Part shown: positions 18,909 to 28,646 of the stretch, one piece after another
Position numbering within the stretch: the first letter of the stretch is position 1
How the letters are laid out: the number at the start of each line of letters is the position of its first letter
Assembly (NCBI GenBank): GCA_004195025.1
Contig: SGBB01000012.1
Coordinates: 1-64,000 of the forward strand
DNA length: 64,000 nucleotides
Direction of reading: 5' to 3'
Origin: Candidatus Acidulidesulfobacter diazotrophicus
Lineage (GTDB): Bacteria; SZUA-79; Acidulodesulfobacterales; Acidulodesulfobacteraceae
Notes under the pieces: generated by a model
What the model was told of the DNA's origin: nothing
The model's database searches: none
Seen by the model: the letters and a program-made list of their open reading frames with translations, nothing else
Made by a program: the position numbers and the translations under genes

Positions 18909-20873
18909 TTATGCAAGCATAATCCCTATTTCTGCAAATATTTCTTCGTTTGTAAATTGATTGCCCTTTATAGCCGAAGACGGACAGGCGGCAACACATG
19001 TTCCGCAGCCCTGGCATAGCAGTTCGTTTACAAAAGACGACTTTTTTTCTCCGTCAAAAGATACGGCTTTATAAGGGCAAACGCCGATGCATATTTCACA
19101 GCCGGAACACCTGTCCTGATTTACTACCGCAATTATAGGGTCGATAACGAGTTTTTTACCGGGTACAAGCCCGGACAAGACAAGTCCTGCGGAAGCCATG
19201 CCTTCGCTCATCGCCTCTTTCGTATCCATAGGGGAATGGCAGGTTCCCGCAAGATATACTCCTTTTATCTTGCTTCTGTTGGCATCCGTTCTTCCGTGCA
19301 GTTCCTCAAAAAATCCGTTTTTATCCCTGACGACTTCAAGAATATCTCCGAGAAAATCGGCGCCTTCCCCGGGAACCACGGCAGGACACAAAATCACCAT
19401 ATCTACGAATATTTTACTATTTTCACAGGAATTACCCGCAGCGAAAAAAACTTTTTTATTTCCTTCCTCCGTAATTTTCATGTTATTTATATCGTTTACG
19501 CGTATAAAAGACGTATCTTTATCTTCCATTATATGTCCATACAGGCTTGAACCTTCTTTGCCCGGGATAACTATTTCTTTGTATATATGGTATATTTTAG
19601 CCTCCGGTATTTTACCTCTTATGATATGATTGAATTTAAAAGCATATTCGCAGCAAATACCCGAACAATAATCGTTATGGTCTTTATCGAGGCTTCCAAC
19701 GCAGTGAAATATAGCGACGGATTGCGGTTCTTCGCCGCCGCTCATTTTTATGCTTCCACCGGTAGGTCCGTTAGAAGCGGCTATTCTCTCGAACTCAAGA
19801 CTGTTGTAAATATCGGGCATTTTCCCATAACCGAGCGAAGGAATTTTTTTGCAATCGTATAACATAGAACCGGTCGCCAGTATAATGCTTCCGGCGGTTC
19901 TTTCCAGAATCTCCTCTTTTTCGTCGAACTTAAAGACTTCTTCGCCTACCGGACAGGCTTCTATACAGGCTCTGCATGAGCCGTCTTTAAATCTCAGGCA
20001 AATTTCATCGTTTATAAAAGGAACATTCGGCAATGCGCCCGCAAACGAAAAATCTATAGCTTTTCTATCGTTCATATCGCAATTAAAGTAATTCTTAAAA
20101 GAAACGGGGCATGGTTCTATGCATTCTGCGCATCCTATACATTTTTCGGTATCCACGTAACGGGGGCTGCGCCTGATTTTAACCGTAAAATTTCCGTACG
20201 ACCCGACAATGCCGTCTATTTCCGACAGGGTTAAAAACTCTATATTATTTGATGCGTCTCCATGGAGAGCGTCTCCCAAAATAGGTTCAAGCATGCACGG
20301 GCCGCACTCCATATTGGGAAAAATCTCTTCGTATCTTACTGGAAGGCCGCCTATAACGGGTGATTTTTCGACCACCGTTACTTTTCTTCCCGCTTCCGCA
20401 ATGCTTAAAGCGGCTTTTAGCCCTGCCGGTCCCGCCCCTATCACTACGGCGTCTGGACAGATATCTATTTCGCGTTTTTCTAAAGGCTCTTGAAGTTTAA
20501 CTCTGGATATAGCGGCATTGATATAATTTATGGCCTTGGCGGCGGCTTTTTCTTTATCTTCCGTAACCCAGGCCACCTGTTCCCTTATATTAACCATTTG
20601 CATCATATAAGGGTTAACTCCGGCAGAAGTTAAAACATTCATAAAAGTTTTTTCATGGTCTCTTGGGGAACATGCCGGAATTACCACGGCATCTATACCG
20701 CCCTCCATAATGTCCTTTTTCATAAATTCTTTGCCGTCTTCGGAACATAAGAAGCCCGCAACCCTGAATAACACATCGCCGTTGCTTTTTTTCACCGCCT
20801 CTTCGACTGCATCGGGATTTATTTTATCGGATATATTGGTTCCGCAATTGCAAAAATACACGGCTGTTTTCAT
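18909..20873 (-). CDS. hdrA: HdrA-like flavoprotein, heterodisulfide reductase subunit A family
   Basis: The protein has 654 residues, the normal length. The N-terminal part has CNCG and a CSPRDHE motif. A Rossmann FAD site GAGPAGLKAALSIAEAG lies near residue 150. Cysteine-rich inserts (CIGCAECIEPCPV near 240; CRACIEACP) bind [4Fe-4S] clusters, and the C-terminus has a 2x[4Fe-4S] ferredoxin (CSGCEICIGVCPYKAV, CQGCGTCVAACPSSAI). HdrA is the flavin-based electron-bifurcating core. With MvhAGD it would oxidise H2 and reduce ferredoxin plus a second acceptor. No hdrB or hdrC gene lies nearby, so the high-potential acceptor is unknown. Confidence 0.92.
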   Translation of the reverse strand: MKTAVYFCNCGTNISDKINPDAVEEAVKKSNGDVLFRVAGFLCSEDGKEFMKKDIMEGGIDAVVIPACSPRDHEKTFMNVLTSAGVNPYMMQMVNIREQVAWVTEDKEKAAAKAINYINAAISRVKLQEPLEKREIDICPDAVVIGAGPAGLKAALSIAEAGRKVTVVEKSPVIGGLPVRYEEIFPNMECGPCMLEPILGDALHGDASNNIEFLTLSEIDGIVGSYGNFTVKIRRSPRYVDTEKCIGCAECIEPCPVSFKNYFNCDMNDRKAIDFSFAGALPNVPFINDEICLRFKDGSCRACIEACPVGEEVFKFDEKEEILERTAGSIILATGSMLYDCKKIPSLGYGKMPDIYNSLEFERIAASNGPTGGSIKMSGGEEPQSVAIFHCVGSLDKDHNDYCSGICCEYAFKFNHIIRGKIPEAKIYHIYKEIVIPGKEGSSLYGHIMEDKDTSFIRVNDINNMKITEEGNKKVFFAAGNSCENSKIFVDMVILCPAVVPGEGADFLGDILEVVRDKNGFFEELHGRTDANRSKIKGVYLAGTCHSPMDTKEAMSEGMASAGLVLSGLVPGKKLVIDPIIAVVNQDRCSGCEICIGVCPYKAVSFDGEKKSSFVNELLCQGCGTCVAACPSSAIKGNQFTNEEIFAEIGIMLA

Positions 20874-20940
20874 TATTCTCTCCCTTTATTATTTAAAAAT
20901 AGTCATTCCTGCGCAGGCAATATTCATGACTGCATGCTTG

Positions 20941-21477
20941 TTAAAGCATACCTTTGACACAGCCATGAGTGTCTGTCCTCTTTGCTAATAATAACTTTAT
21001 TTCATCAACTACTATGCCAAGAGAAATCTCAACCTCTTCGGTCAGCTTTTCGCCAAAGGTAACCGTATCTTCAGCCTCTATGGCAAATATAATGATTGTG
21101 GGCGGCAAAGCAATACCGAGATACTTTCCCATTTCAAGCGCCATAGGCAAATCCATATCATGAGTAGAAACGGTATTTCTTGTATAAGGTATATCCGGAT
21201 AAATAAATTTAAAAACAGTGCCCGCTTTATGCTTGCCCGTAACGATAGCGTCTATTATAATCGCCTTATTAAATCCCGCCATATATTCCATAAGATTAAT
21301 GCCTCCCGAAGATACCTCGATAAATTCGACTCCATGAAATTCTTTTTCTTTCGCCGAGCGTAATGCATGCATGGCCTTTATACCGACGCTGTCGTCGGAT
21401 AATATTGCATTGCCTATGCCTATAACTACGGTTTTTGCTTCCGATTGCATGTTTTCCATATTTATTTTACTTGTCAT
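20941..21477 (-). CDS. [NiFe] hydrogenase maturation endopeptidase (HycI/HybD family)
   Basis: This 178-residue protein has the family start VVIGIGNAILSDDSVGIKA and a DAIVTG metal-ligand segment. It should clip the C-terminal tail of the large subunit encoded just upstream (21552-23057). The start is unclear: ATG at 21477 overlaps a dispersed palindromic repeat, and ATGs at 21459 or 21450 are alternatives without a clear ribosome site. Confidence 0.85.
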   Translation of the reverse strand: MTSKINMENMQSEAKTVVIGIGNAILSDDSVGIKAMHALRSAKEKEFHGVEFIEVSSGGINLMEYMAGFNKAIIIDAIVTGKHKAGTVFKFIYPDIPYTRNTVSTHDMDLPMALEMGKYLGIALPPTIIIFAIEAEDTVTFGEKLTEEVEISLGIVVDEIKLLLAKRTDTHGCVKGML

Positions 21478-21498
21478 TCCAGCGAAAGCAGGAATCTA
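21473..21498. repeat. Dispersed palindromic repeat
   Basis: GTCATTCCAGCG...GCAGGAATC, a member of the family also seen at 18834, 55612 and 59721. It overlaps the start of the protease gene. Confidence 0.65.
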
Positions 21499-21551
21499 GT
21501 CCAACTCAAACGCTAAATTCATTAATAATTTCTATCGGCGATTTCAGGGTA

Positions 21552-23057
21552 TTAATCCCATGAATTCCTTGTTATTGTTTTAAACGTCTCTCCTTCTTTG
21601 TTTTTTATATTTACTATAAGCGGCATCTGTCCCGGCAAGGAATGCGTAGAACAGGACAGGCAGGGGTCGTAAAGCCTAAAAGCCATCTCTATCTTATTTA
21701 ACAGCCCCTCTTCCACAACTTTGCCTTTGCTTATAAGCTTTTCGGCCGCCCTTTTTATCGACATAGTCATAGGGGCATAGTTGTTTGTCGTTCCGACTAT
21801 CAGGTTTACTTTCTTAATTACGCCTTTTTCGTCGGAAACATAATGATGAGTCAGCGTGCCTCTCGGCGCTTCCACGGAACCTATACCCGTAGCTTCGGCA
21901 GAACCGTTTACACCTTCGGGGATATTCCTTACATGAGGCGAACCGATTTCCGGATCGTTTGCAAGCTCCAGCATATGTTCGGCGGCGTACAAGAGTTCTA
22001 TTAATCTCGCCCAGTGGGTCACAAGCCTGTGATGAACCGGTTTATATCTTCCGTTAGTGCCTTTACCGCTTAGAGTATCGTACATTCTCTCGAAATTTTC
22101 CTGCGCTAACGGGGTTGCCATTCTATCGGATACATTCAGCCTCGACAGAGGAGTAGCGCAGTAAACCCCGCTATCCGCCCCATCGACGAAGCCCTTCCAA
22201 CCTATTTTTTTTATATAAGGATATTTAAGATATGTCCATGGTTCGACCCTTTCTGCGATATGTTCCGCATAATCGGCGGAATCGTATTTTACGTATTCGT
22301 TTCCTTCCGGGTCGACTATTCTGATTTTGCCGTCGTAAAAATTAACGCTGTTATTTTCATCGACCGTTCCCATATAATATGTTTTATGGACATAAATATC
22401 GGAAAGAATAAGCTCTTTATACACGGGATTATTTAATACTATATCGTCAAAGGCTTTCAGGGAAAAGAGGGCAAAATCTATGTTCTTTTTTGCCGTATCT
22501 TTAATTTCTTCTATCTCTTCTTTTGAAAGAGATTTACTCCAGCCGCCCGGCAGCCCTCCGGTCAGATGAACGCCTCTCCCGCCGAGCATTTCTATCACAT
22601 GATGATTTCTCGCCCTTGTGCCTATGACTTCTTTTCCTATATCGATGCCGACTTTACGTATTACGCCAAGAATATTCCTTTCCGAGGGCGGCGCATCCGG
22701 CCCGATTATAAAATCCGGTCCGCCGAGAGCATAAAAATGCGTCGTATGGTCTGTAACGAAAAAAGCCATATACAATAGTTCCCTTATTTTTTTTGCAGCC
22801 GCCGGAGGTTCTACTCCAAAAAGCATATCTAACGCTTTGACGGATGCCATATGATGGGCTTCGGGACAGACGCCGCATATTCTGTTTGTCAAAACAGGCA
22901 TATCTTCGGCAAGCCTGCCGACGCAAAACTGTTCGAATCCTCTTAATTCGGGAACTATGAAATACGTGTTTTCGACATTTCCTTCGTCATCCAGAAATAT
23001 GTCTATCCTGCCGTGCCCTTCCAGCCTTGTTACCGGGTCTATAGAAATCTTTCTCAT
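21552..23057 (-). CDS. mvhA: [NiFe] hydrogenase large subunit, MvhA-like (group 3)
   Basis: The protein has 501 residues. The N-terminal Ni ligands are in RICGVCPEAHH (Cys61, Cys64) and the C-terminal ones in DPCLSCSTH (Cys466, Cys469). A 29-residue tail after His472 is what the adjacent protease should remove. The overall sequence fits F420-non-reducing/Hdr-linked hydrogenases that split H2 in the cytoplasm. The gene begins 5 bases after mvhG ends, so they are co-translated. Confidence 0.92.
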   Translation of the reverse strand: MRKISIDPVTRLEGHGRIDIFLDDEGNVENTYFIVPELRGFEQFCVGRLAEDMPVLTNRICGVCPEAHHMASVKALDMLFGVEPPAAAKKIRELLYMAFFVTDHTTHFYALGGPDFIIGPDAPPSERNILGVIRKVGIDIGKEVIGTRARNHHVIEMLGGRGVHLTGGLPGGWSKSLSKEEIEEIKDTAKKNIDFALFSLKAFDDIVLNNPVYKELILSDIYVHKTYYMGTVDENNSVNFYDGKIRIVDPEGNEYVKYDSADYAEHIAERVEPWTYLKYPYIKKIGWKGFVDGADSGVYCATPLSRLNVSDRMATPLAQENFERMYDTLSGKGTNGRYKPVHHRLVTHWARLIELLYAAEHMLELANDPEIGSPHVRNIPEGVNGSAEATGIGSVEAPRGTLTHHYVSDEKGVIKKVNLIVGTTNNYAPMTMSIKRAAEKLISKGKVVEEGLLNKIEMAFRLYDPCLSCSTHSLPGQMPLIVNIKNKEGETFKTITRNSWD

Positions 23058-23062
23058 TATAT

Positions 23063-24049
23063 TTACATCCTCCTCTTTAGAATAGAATCGGCAAGGCTGT
23101 ACTTATAAAACAAACCTGCCGGGTCTTGTATGGATTCTATTGCTTCGTTTATTTTATCGGTTATTTTCTCTTCATCCAGCCCTTTAATTCTATCCACGTC
23201 TATTATTGAACCGAGCGCGGAAACCATTTTGGCGCCCTGGTCCAGCACGCCTTCGGGAGGACCGTAGCATCCGGTGCAAGGCATATTAACCTTAGGACAC
23301 AGGGCGCCGCAGCCGTCCCTTGTCGCTATACCCATACATATAAGGCCCTGTTCTAAAAGACATTTTTCCTTTTCCGGTATTATTTCGTAATTTCTATAAA
23401 ATCTTTCTATCTTCTTTTCTTCTTTTTTTCTGTCGCATTCGGCGCAAACGGAAGAAATGCCGGCGCCTATAACCGAACCTTTCGGCGGAAGCGGCGCCCC
23501 CAAAAGAACAAGCTCAATAACATTCCATATCTGTTTCGGTTCGGGCGGACACCCTGGGATAAAATAATCGACGTCCACAACCTGAGAAAGAGTCTTTAGC
23601 GTGTCGCAAAAACGGGGAATTTCAATCTCTCCTTCAGGAACGTCCGATTTTGGAACCGGCAAAACATTTAAAGGATTATCTATGGTAAAATTATCGGTAT
23701 AAACGGTATTAAAAAGTTCATTTTTAGAAGATAAGTTTGCCAGAGCGGGTATGCATCCTTCATAGGCGCAGGAACCGAAGGCAATAAAAATTTTTGATTT
23801 TTTTCTCATCAGATGCGCCATCTCTTCGTTTTCTTCCGTTCTGATTCCGCCGTTAAAAAAAGTTATAAAAATATCTCCGTCGGGAAGCGCCCTAACATCA
23901 CTCTTCTTAGTATCCAATAAACACGGACAGAACATGAAATCAAAATTGGCATCCACGTCTATTATTTTTTCGTTTATATTGACTAAGGCAATCTCGCATC
24001 CTCCGCAAGACGATGCCCAGTACATGCTGATTTTAGGTTTTCCCGTCAT
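23063..24049 (-). CDS. mvhG: [NiFe] hydrogenase small subunit, MvhG-like
   Basis: The protein has 328 residues. The proximal cluster motif is at the N-terminus (WASSCGGCEIALVNI) and further cluster cysteines come later (CPGC-like segments, CAEC, CGALCP, CTGCYGPPEG). There is no Tat signal, so it is cytoplasmic, as expected for group 3 enzymes. It is first in the hydrogenase group. A fragment of the dispersed palindrome lies 50 bases upstream. Confidence 0.92.
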   Translation of the reverse strand: MTGKPKISMYWASSCGGCEIALVNINEKIIDVDANFDFMFCPCLLDTKKSDVRALPDGDIFITFFNGGIRTEENEEMAHLMRKKSKIFIAFGSCAYEGCIPALANLSSKNELFNTVYTDNFTIDNPLNVLPVPKSDVPEGEIEIPRFCDTLKTLSQVVDVDYFIPGCPPEPKQIWNVIELVLLGAPLPPKGSVIGAGISSVCAECDRKKEEKKIERFYRNYEIIPEKEKCLLEQGLICMGIATRDGCGALCPKVNMPCTGCYGPPEGVLDQGAKMVSALGSIIDVDRIKGLDEEKITDKINEAIESIQDPAGLFYKYSLADSILKRRM

Positions 24050-24205
24050 TATTTTATAACCTCCTTGTTTTTTCGTTAATTAAGCTGCCCCAACCTGCTT
24101 CGGCAGGAATCCAAATATAAAATGCTATTGCGAGATTAAATGTCTAACATTAATTTGAATGTTATAATAATGCCGTATTTATTTAAATAATATTATATTT
24201 ATAGT

Positions 24206-25546
24206 TCATAGTTTATAAAGATTCGTAATGCTCGATGCTTTATCCATTTTATCGACTATCTGCAGCACTTCTTCCACTATGTTCGATGTAGAAACCGATA
24301 TCTGTTTGGCTTCGGAGGATATCCTTACAGACGACCGGCTTAATTCTTCCATAGACGCATTCTGTTCTTCTATGGCTGACGCAAGATTATCTATGTCTTC
24401 TTTTATAGAATCGGTTTCTTTATTCATAAAACTATTGGACTCTACAATCTTGTTTACTATATCTACTCCGTTTGAAACCCTGCTTTCGGTTTCCTTAATG
24501 AGTCCCGATACGTCTTGGGTAGCCTTGGAAACTTTTTCGGCTAATTTTTTTACTTCGTCCGCAACAACCGCAAATCCTCTTCCCTGTTCTCCCGCTCTTG
24601 CGGCTTCTATTGCGGCGTTAAGGGAAAGAAGATTGGTCTGGTCTGCAATTTCTCCTATAACCGTTATGATGTTGGTGATTTTTTGGGTGCTTTCGTGAAT
24701 TTTTTGAATAGAATCATTTAAATCTAAAATATCGGATGCATTCCTGCTTATCATGCCTACTATATTATCTGCCTTTTCTCTGGATTTAACGCTTAACGAA
24801 GCTATGCTGTTAATAGTTTTCGTATTTTCTTCTATGGTCGATGCAGTCAGCGACAGTTCGTTGAACTGCTCCTCTCCGGAATTATTAAGTTCGCTTATGC
24901 GGCCCAATAATGTCGCAAATTCGTTAGATATATCTATTAATTCATTTTTAATTTTTGTGATATCGCTTGCAACTACGTTAACCGCATCAACAAAACCGGA
25001 TTGAAATTTTATAAAACCTCCATTATTTCCTCCGGTATGTTCCAAACTTAAAGCATTGCCGATATCGGTTAAATTGCGGTTATTTATAAAATCCAAACAC
25101 TTGTGCAAAGAATTTGTAAAAATGCCTATCTCTCCTGCAACCGCATTCAATCTTTTCAGAACTCCTTTGGCATCTCTTGCCCGCACGGTATCATCTACCC
25201 CGGATAAACCGTTTTTTTCAAGATTACCTACGGTAATACTTATTTCCTTAAAAGGTTTTACGAACAAAAAATAGATAAATACTGCCGATATTGCCATGCC
25301 CGCAGCAATCAATATACAGGCGGCGGCTATAGAAATAAATCTGTCTCTGGCGAACTCCCCGCTGATAATTCCTGCCGTAGCAATATTATGGGCATTTAAC
25401 TGTCCTAATTTTTTATTATATTTATCCGCAATATCGGACATATATGTCCAGCTGATAATAAAAGGTATAGTGAATATAAGCATCATAAAAACACAAATAG
25501 ATATTAATCTTATCTTAATATCGCTGAATAGATTTTTAAACGGCAT
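24206..25546 (-). CDS. Methyl-accepting chemotaxis protein
   Basis: This protein of about 446 residues starts at the ATG at 25546, eight bases after AGAGG (an ATG at 25552 sits inside the ribosome site). Membrane segments are at about 12-34 and 70-95 with a short loop between, followed by a HAMP-like stretch. The MCP signalling domain has [21 protein letters not shown]. There is no large periplasmic ligand domain. It is preceded by a sigma-54 type promoter. Confidence 0.88.
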   Translation of the reverse strand: MPFKNLFSDIKIRLISICVFMMLIFTIPFIISWTYMSDIADKYNKKLGQLNAHNIATAGIISGEFARDRFISIAAACILIAAGMAISAVFIYFLFVKPFKEISITVGNLEKNGLSGVDDTVRARDAKGVLKRLNAVAGEIGIFTNSLHKCLDFINNRNLTDIGNALSLEHTGGNNGGFIKFQSGFVDAVNVVASDITKIKNELIDISNEFATLLGRISELNNSGEEQFNELSLTASTIEENTKTINSIASLSVKSREKADNIVGMISRNASDILDLNDSIQKIHESTQKITNIITVIGEIADQTNLLSLNAAIEAARAGEQGRGFAVVADEVKKLAEKVSKATQDVSGLIKETESRVSNGVDIVNKIVESNSFMNKETDSIKEDIDNLASAIEEQNASMEELSRSSVRISSEAKQISVSTSNIVEEVLQIVDKMDKASSITNLYKL

Positions 25547-25661
25547 TTGCATACCTCTATTGATTTTTATTTAAAATGTTTTATATATAACATATATAAA
25601 AAGCATTCTCTTTTTGTCAAGGTTTTAATTTACAATTTATAACATTATTATATATATTAGA

Positions 25662-25678
25662 AGCAATTTTCATGCCAA
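25662..25678 (-). promoter_or_regulatory. Sigma-54 (-24/-12) promoter of the second chemoreceptor
   Basis: Minus strand: TTGGCAT-GAAAA-TTGCT. Spacing is exact and it has the GG and GC dinucleotides. The start would be near 25650, about 100 bases before the receptor gene. Confidence 0.75.
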
Positions 25679-25818
25679 TCTAATAAATATCTGTATTTAC
25701 CGTTTTTAACGGCTATTTATATAAAGAATAAAAATTATAAACATATAATTAGATTTGCAGAGCGGCAACAAAATTGGCGATTTTATATTTAATAAGTTGG
25801 CAGGTTACGGATTACGGA

Positions 25819-26049
25819 TTAATATTCATAAAATTTTAAAGCGGCTGCTGCGGCTAATAGTACTACAGCGGAAAGTATTATAAAATATAAAATGGAATAA
25901 ACCGCTATCCCGATAACTAAATAAAAAATTAAAATTAATCTTTTAATTTTTTTAAGTTCTTCGCCCTTTAAAAGATAGCCGACAATTATCCCTACAATAA
26001 TATATATAATAGATTCTACTATTATTACGGTAAAATTAAGCTTAATCAT
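25819..26049 (-). CDS. Small membrane protein, unknown
   Basis: The protein has 76 residues, with two hydrophobic helices (about 5-28 and 38-70) separated by the basic segment KGEELKKIKR. It follows the sugar-nucleotide enzyme fragment by one base, so it was probably part of the same operon. I recognise no family. Confidence 0.5.
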   Translation of the reverse strand: MIKLNFTVIIVESIIYIIVGIIVGYLLKGEELKKIKRLILIFYLVIGIAVYSILYFIILSAVVLLAAAAALKFYEY

Positions 26050-26050
26050 G

Positions 26051-26497
26051 TTAACGCCTTACGGCTTTTTCGAAATACGCTATCGTTTTTTTAAGCCCCT
26101 CTTCTATGCCGACCTGCGGATTATATCCTAATGCTTTTTTTGCAAGCGTCAAATCGGGATTTCTCTGAATAGGGTCGTCCTTCGGCAATTCCACAAATTT
26201 TATTTTTGATTTTGAACCGGTAAGAGATAAAACCAATTTTGCAAAATCTACTACGGTAAATTCGTAATTGTTGCCGAGATTCACGGGCCCGGTAAATCCG
26301 CTTTTATCTTCTATGAACAGCATAATGCCGTCTATCAAGTCTGATACATAGCAAAAAGACCGCGTCTGCTTTCCTTCTCCGTAAACGGTTAAATCTTCTC
26401 CTTTTAATGCCTGAACTATAAAATTGGAGACCACTCTGCCGTCGTTTTCCAGCATTTTGGGACCGTAAGTGTTGAAAACCCTTACTATTCTTATATC
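26051..26497 (-). pseudogene. NAD-dependent sugar epimerase/UDP-glucuronate decarboxylase, C-terminal fragment
   Basis: About 149 residues remain. They begin at [15 protein letters not shown], the substrate loop of extended short-chain dehydrogenases, and run through [20 protein letters not shown] to the normal C-terminus. The N-terminal NAD-binding half, including GxxGxxG and YxxxK, is missing. The sequence switches at 26498 to the end of an IS21-type element, so insertion and deletion removed the rest. Confidence 0.85.
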
Positions 26498-27037
26498 TGT
26501 TAAAGTCAACTAAAATTCCCCACCTAAAGAGCGTTTATTTCCCCCACTAATTCCACAGGGTAAATTTTAATTATTTTTATAAAATAATTAATTTTTTTTA
26601 TTGATTTTTTTAAAACTTTAATTAATCATAAATGCCGATTTAAAATTACACTTACTACCTACTAAACAACTTAATATTTATATTTGCGCCTCCTTTTTTC
26701 AACATTACATTCAAAGAACCCCAGCATTGTCCCCCGATGGGGACTTGCGCTTTTTTTTGAAAAAAGAAAAAAAAGCGCTCTGATTTATTTGCATATTAAA
26801 AATTTACAATATTAAAATAAATATCTGCAGCTGTTATTGGTTATTTTTTATAAGTTCTTTCATTCTGTAGCTGTTACCTGTTATTTTAAATACTATAGAG
26901 TGATGTATTACTCTATCTAATATAGCTGAAGCTAAAACAGCGTCTCCAAATATATTAGCCCATTCTTCAAAAGGTCTGTTTGTCGTAATTATAATAGAAC
27001 CAGTTTCATATCTCCTTCTTATTATTTCAAAGAACTC
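26498..27037 (-). mobile_element. IS21-family remnant (second type): istB C-terminus plus right end
   Basis: The reading frame from about 27037 to 26834 encodes FEIIRRRYETGSIIITTNRP and FEEWANIFGDAVLASAILDR, the C-terminus of the IstB ATPase helper. From 26833 to 26498 follows the non-coding end with repeated TTCCCC-type motifs and the tip TGTTAAAG at 26498. A strong hairpin with 12-bp arms (GCGC plus T/A runs) lies at about 26747-26777. The end sequence differs from the element at 41325. No istA or istB N-terminus remains. Confidence 0.75.
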
Positions 27038-28050
27038 GTCAACCGCCTTTTTTAGCGTCTCCGGCACCAAATGGCTATACCGTTTCGTCATTTGCGTCGT
27101 CCTGTGTCCTAACAGTTCGCCTGTGATATAAAGCGATGTTCCGTTCATAACCATTTTACTTGCGAATACGTGCCTTAAATCGTGAATATGCATATCTTTA
27201 AGTCCGGCATTTTTACAAGCCGTATGAAAAGAACGCTTAAAATCGCCGATTTTAGTCCCGTTTTTATTAAAGTCATATAAACGTCCCGATGTTTTTCTAT
27301 ACCGCTTAAAAGCTCTTTTAACGGCTTTGAAATTGGTATATACCTATCGTATTTCGTCTTGGTTCCTTTTATAGCGATAACGCCGTTCTGCAAATCCACG
27401 TCGTCCCATTTAAGATTTAGCGCTTCGCCTTTCCGGCAACCGGTATAAATTAAAAAGCTTACTAAATCTTTTGTGAGTTTATTTGTAGCTCCGGCGATAA
27501 GCTTATAGATATCTTCGTCGGATAATGTTTTAAGACGGGATAACGTATTTAATTTCTTTATCCCCGCGCAGGGGTTTTTTTCAATTAAACCCTTTTCAAT
27601 ACAGAAATTAAAGAAATTAGAAAGAATTAATATCTCTTTGTTAAGATAAGCAAAAGATATTTCCGATTCTCTTTTATTCCGATTCCTCGGCATAGCTATA
27701 ACTTCCAACTTTCTTTTCAATTGATATTCTTTAATCTCGGATTGCGTTATATCGGTTATATTTTTCTTTTTCAAAACCGGCAAAAAATGATTTGAAATAC
27801 TAACTTTATTTTCAATCGTCCTTTTTACGTTATTTGACAAGCTTTGGATATAATTTACAAAAATTTCTTCAAATACTGGCTTAGGTTTATATTTCTGAGG
27901 CAAGTTAAAATTACCCCTGACAACCTCGCCCCGGATAGCGTTCTCTACTTCTTCGGCAACTTTTTTATCGGCGGTCTTACAACTGTAACGATGTCTTTTG
28001 CCGTCAAAGATAAATTCGCACCAGTAAATCTTTCCGCGTTTATAAATCAT
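27038..28050 (-). pseudogene. Tyrosine-type integrase, frameshifted and fused to istB
   Basis: From 28050 the frame gives an N-terminal arm/SAM-like region, then the catalytic domain with TGCRKGEALNLKWDDVD. Near 27275-27280 an extra AT dinucleotide shifts the frame. In the other frame the protein continues FNKNGTKIGDFKRSFHTACK up to HDLRHVFASKMV, GHRTTQMTKRYSHL, giving the HxxR and Tyr motifs. After about 27038 it runs into IstB sequence without a stop. It belongs to the phage/genomic-island integrase family and lies 220 bases from a tRNA-Gly 3' half, its probable attachment site. It is inactive as it stands. Confidence 0.85.
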
Positions 28051-28272
28051 TTTTTTAGTTCTCCGTTTCCGCTGTGGTCACCACAATATAATTTTGACTA
28101 CCCAGTTTATAAAAATAGTATAGAAAAATAGAAATATTTTTGTGGTATGTGTGGGGGATTTTGTGTCATAATTTCTTATTTTTTACCTTATTTTACCATT
28201 TTTAAGAAGATTGTCAAGGAATAGAGTATTGCTAATAAAGGCTTGAATGTGCTTATTTACTGAGGTTTTTAA

Positions 28273-28317
28273 TGGAGCGGGAAACGGGATTTGAACCCGC
28301 GACCCTCACCTTGGCAA
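28273..28317 (-). tRNA. Displaced 3' half of tRNA-Gly(GCC), attachment-site remnant
   Basis: On the minus strand it runs from the anticodon loop TTGCCAA through GCGGG TTCAAAT CCCGT and TTCCCGC to TCCA. The 5' half is absent: the sequence changes three bases before the loop into the terminal repeat at 28320. It is 45 bases long, the same extent as the tRNA-Asn remnant at 4594-4638, so both come from recombination inside the anticodon loop. An integrase gene lies on its 3' side. Confidence 0.8.
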
Positions 28318-28319
28318 AG

Positions 28320-28458
28320 GGATACGGTAAAATTAATCAAACGGGCTTTCTACCTTCGCTTATAGATTTATTAGTATATTGACGGCATTATGTATTTTAC
28401 GATATTTTCTATATATTCATATGCTTTCGGATATTTTGTGTGACAGTCGTGTGACAGT
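28320..28458 (+). repeat. 139-bp inverted terminal repeat, left copy
   Basis: It matches 42975-43113 in inverted orientation over exactly 139 bases with about nine mismatches and no gaps. The outer end GGATACGG is next to the tRNA-Gly remnant, and the inner end carries two GTGTGACAG units. A third, partial copy is at 43705-43769. Confidence 0.85.
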
Positions 28459-28646
28459 TGGTTTTTAAGAAATTAAAATATTCTTATTTTTTAAATTTAT
28501 TTTTTTTAAAAAGTTTTTAAAAAATAGGCAAGACAGGACGGCGAGACAATCTTTATAAATATTACATGATTTGTCCTGCTCATGCCTTAAAGCTGTCTAT
28601 TATCCTCCTTGAGCGATTTTTATTGCAGAATATCTAACAAATCTGA

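Larger units (their letters stand above)
28051..28646. other. Non-coding region holding the att remnant and terminal repeat
   Basis: Besides the tRNA-Gly half and the 139-bp repeat, the stretch 28500-28580 holds AAAAAATAGGCAAGACAG, which recurs inverted near 42890-42920 and loosely near 29226. The terminal homology of the 14.8-kb segment thus extends inwards. No gene was found. Confidence 0.55.
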
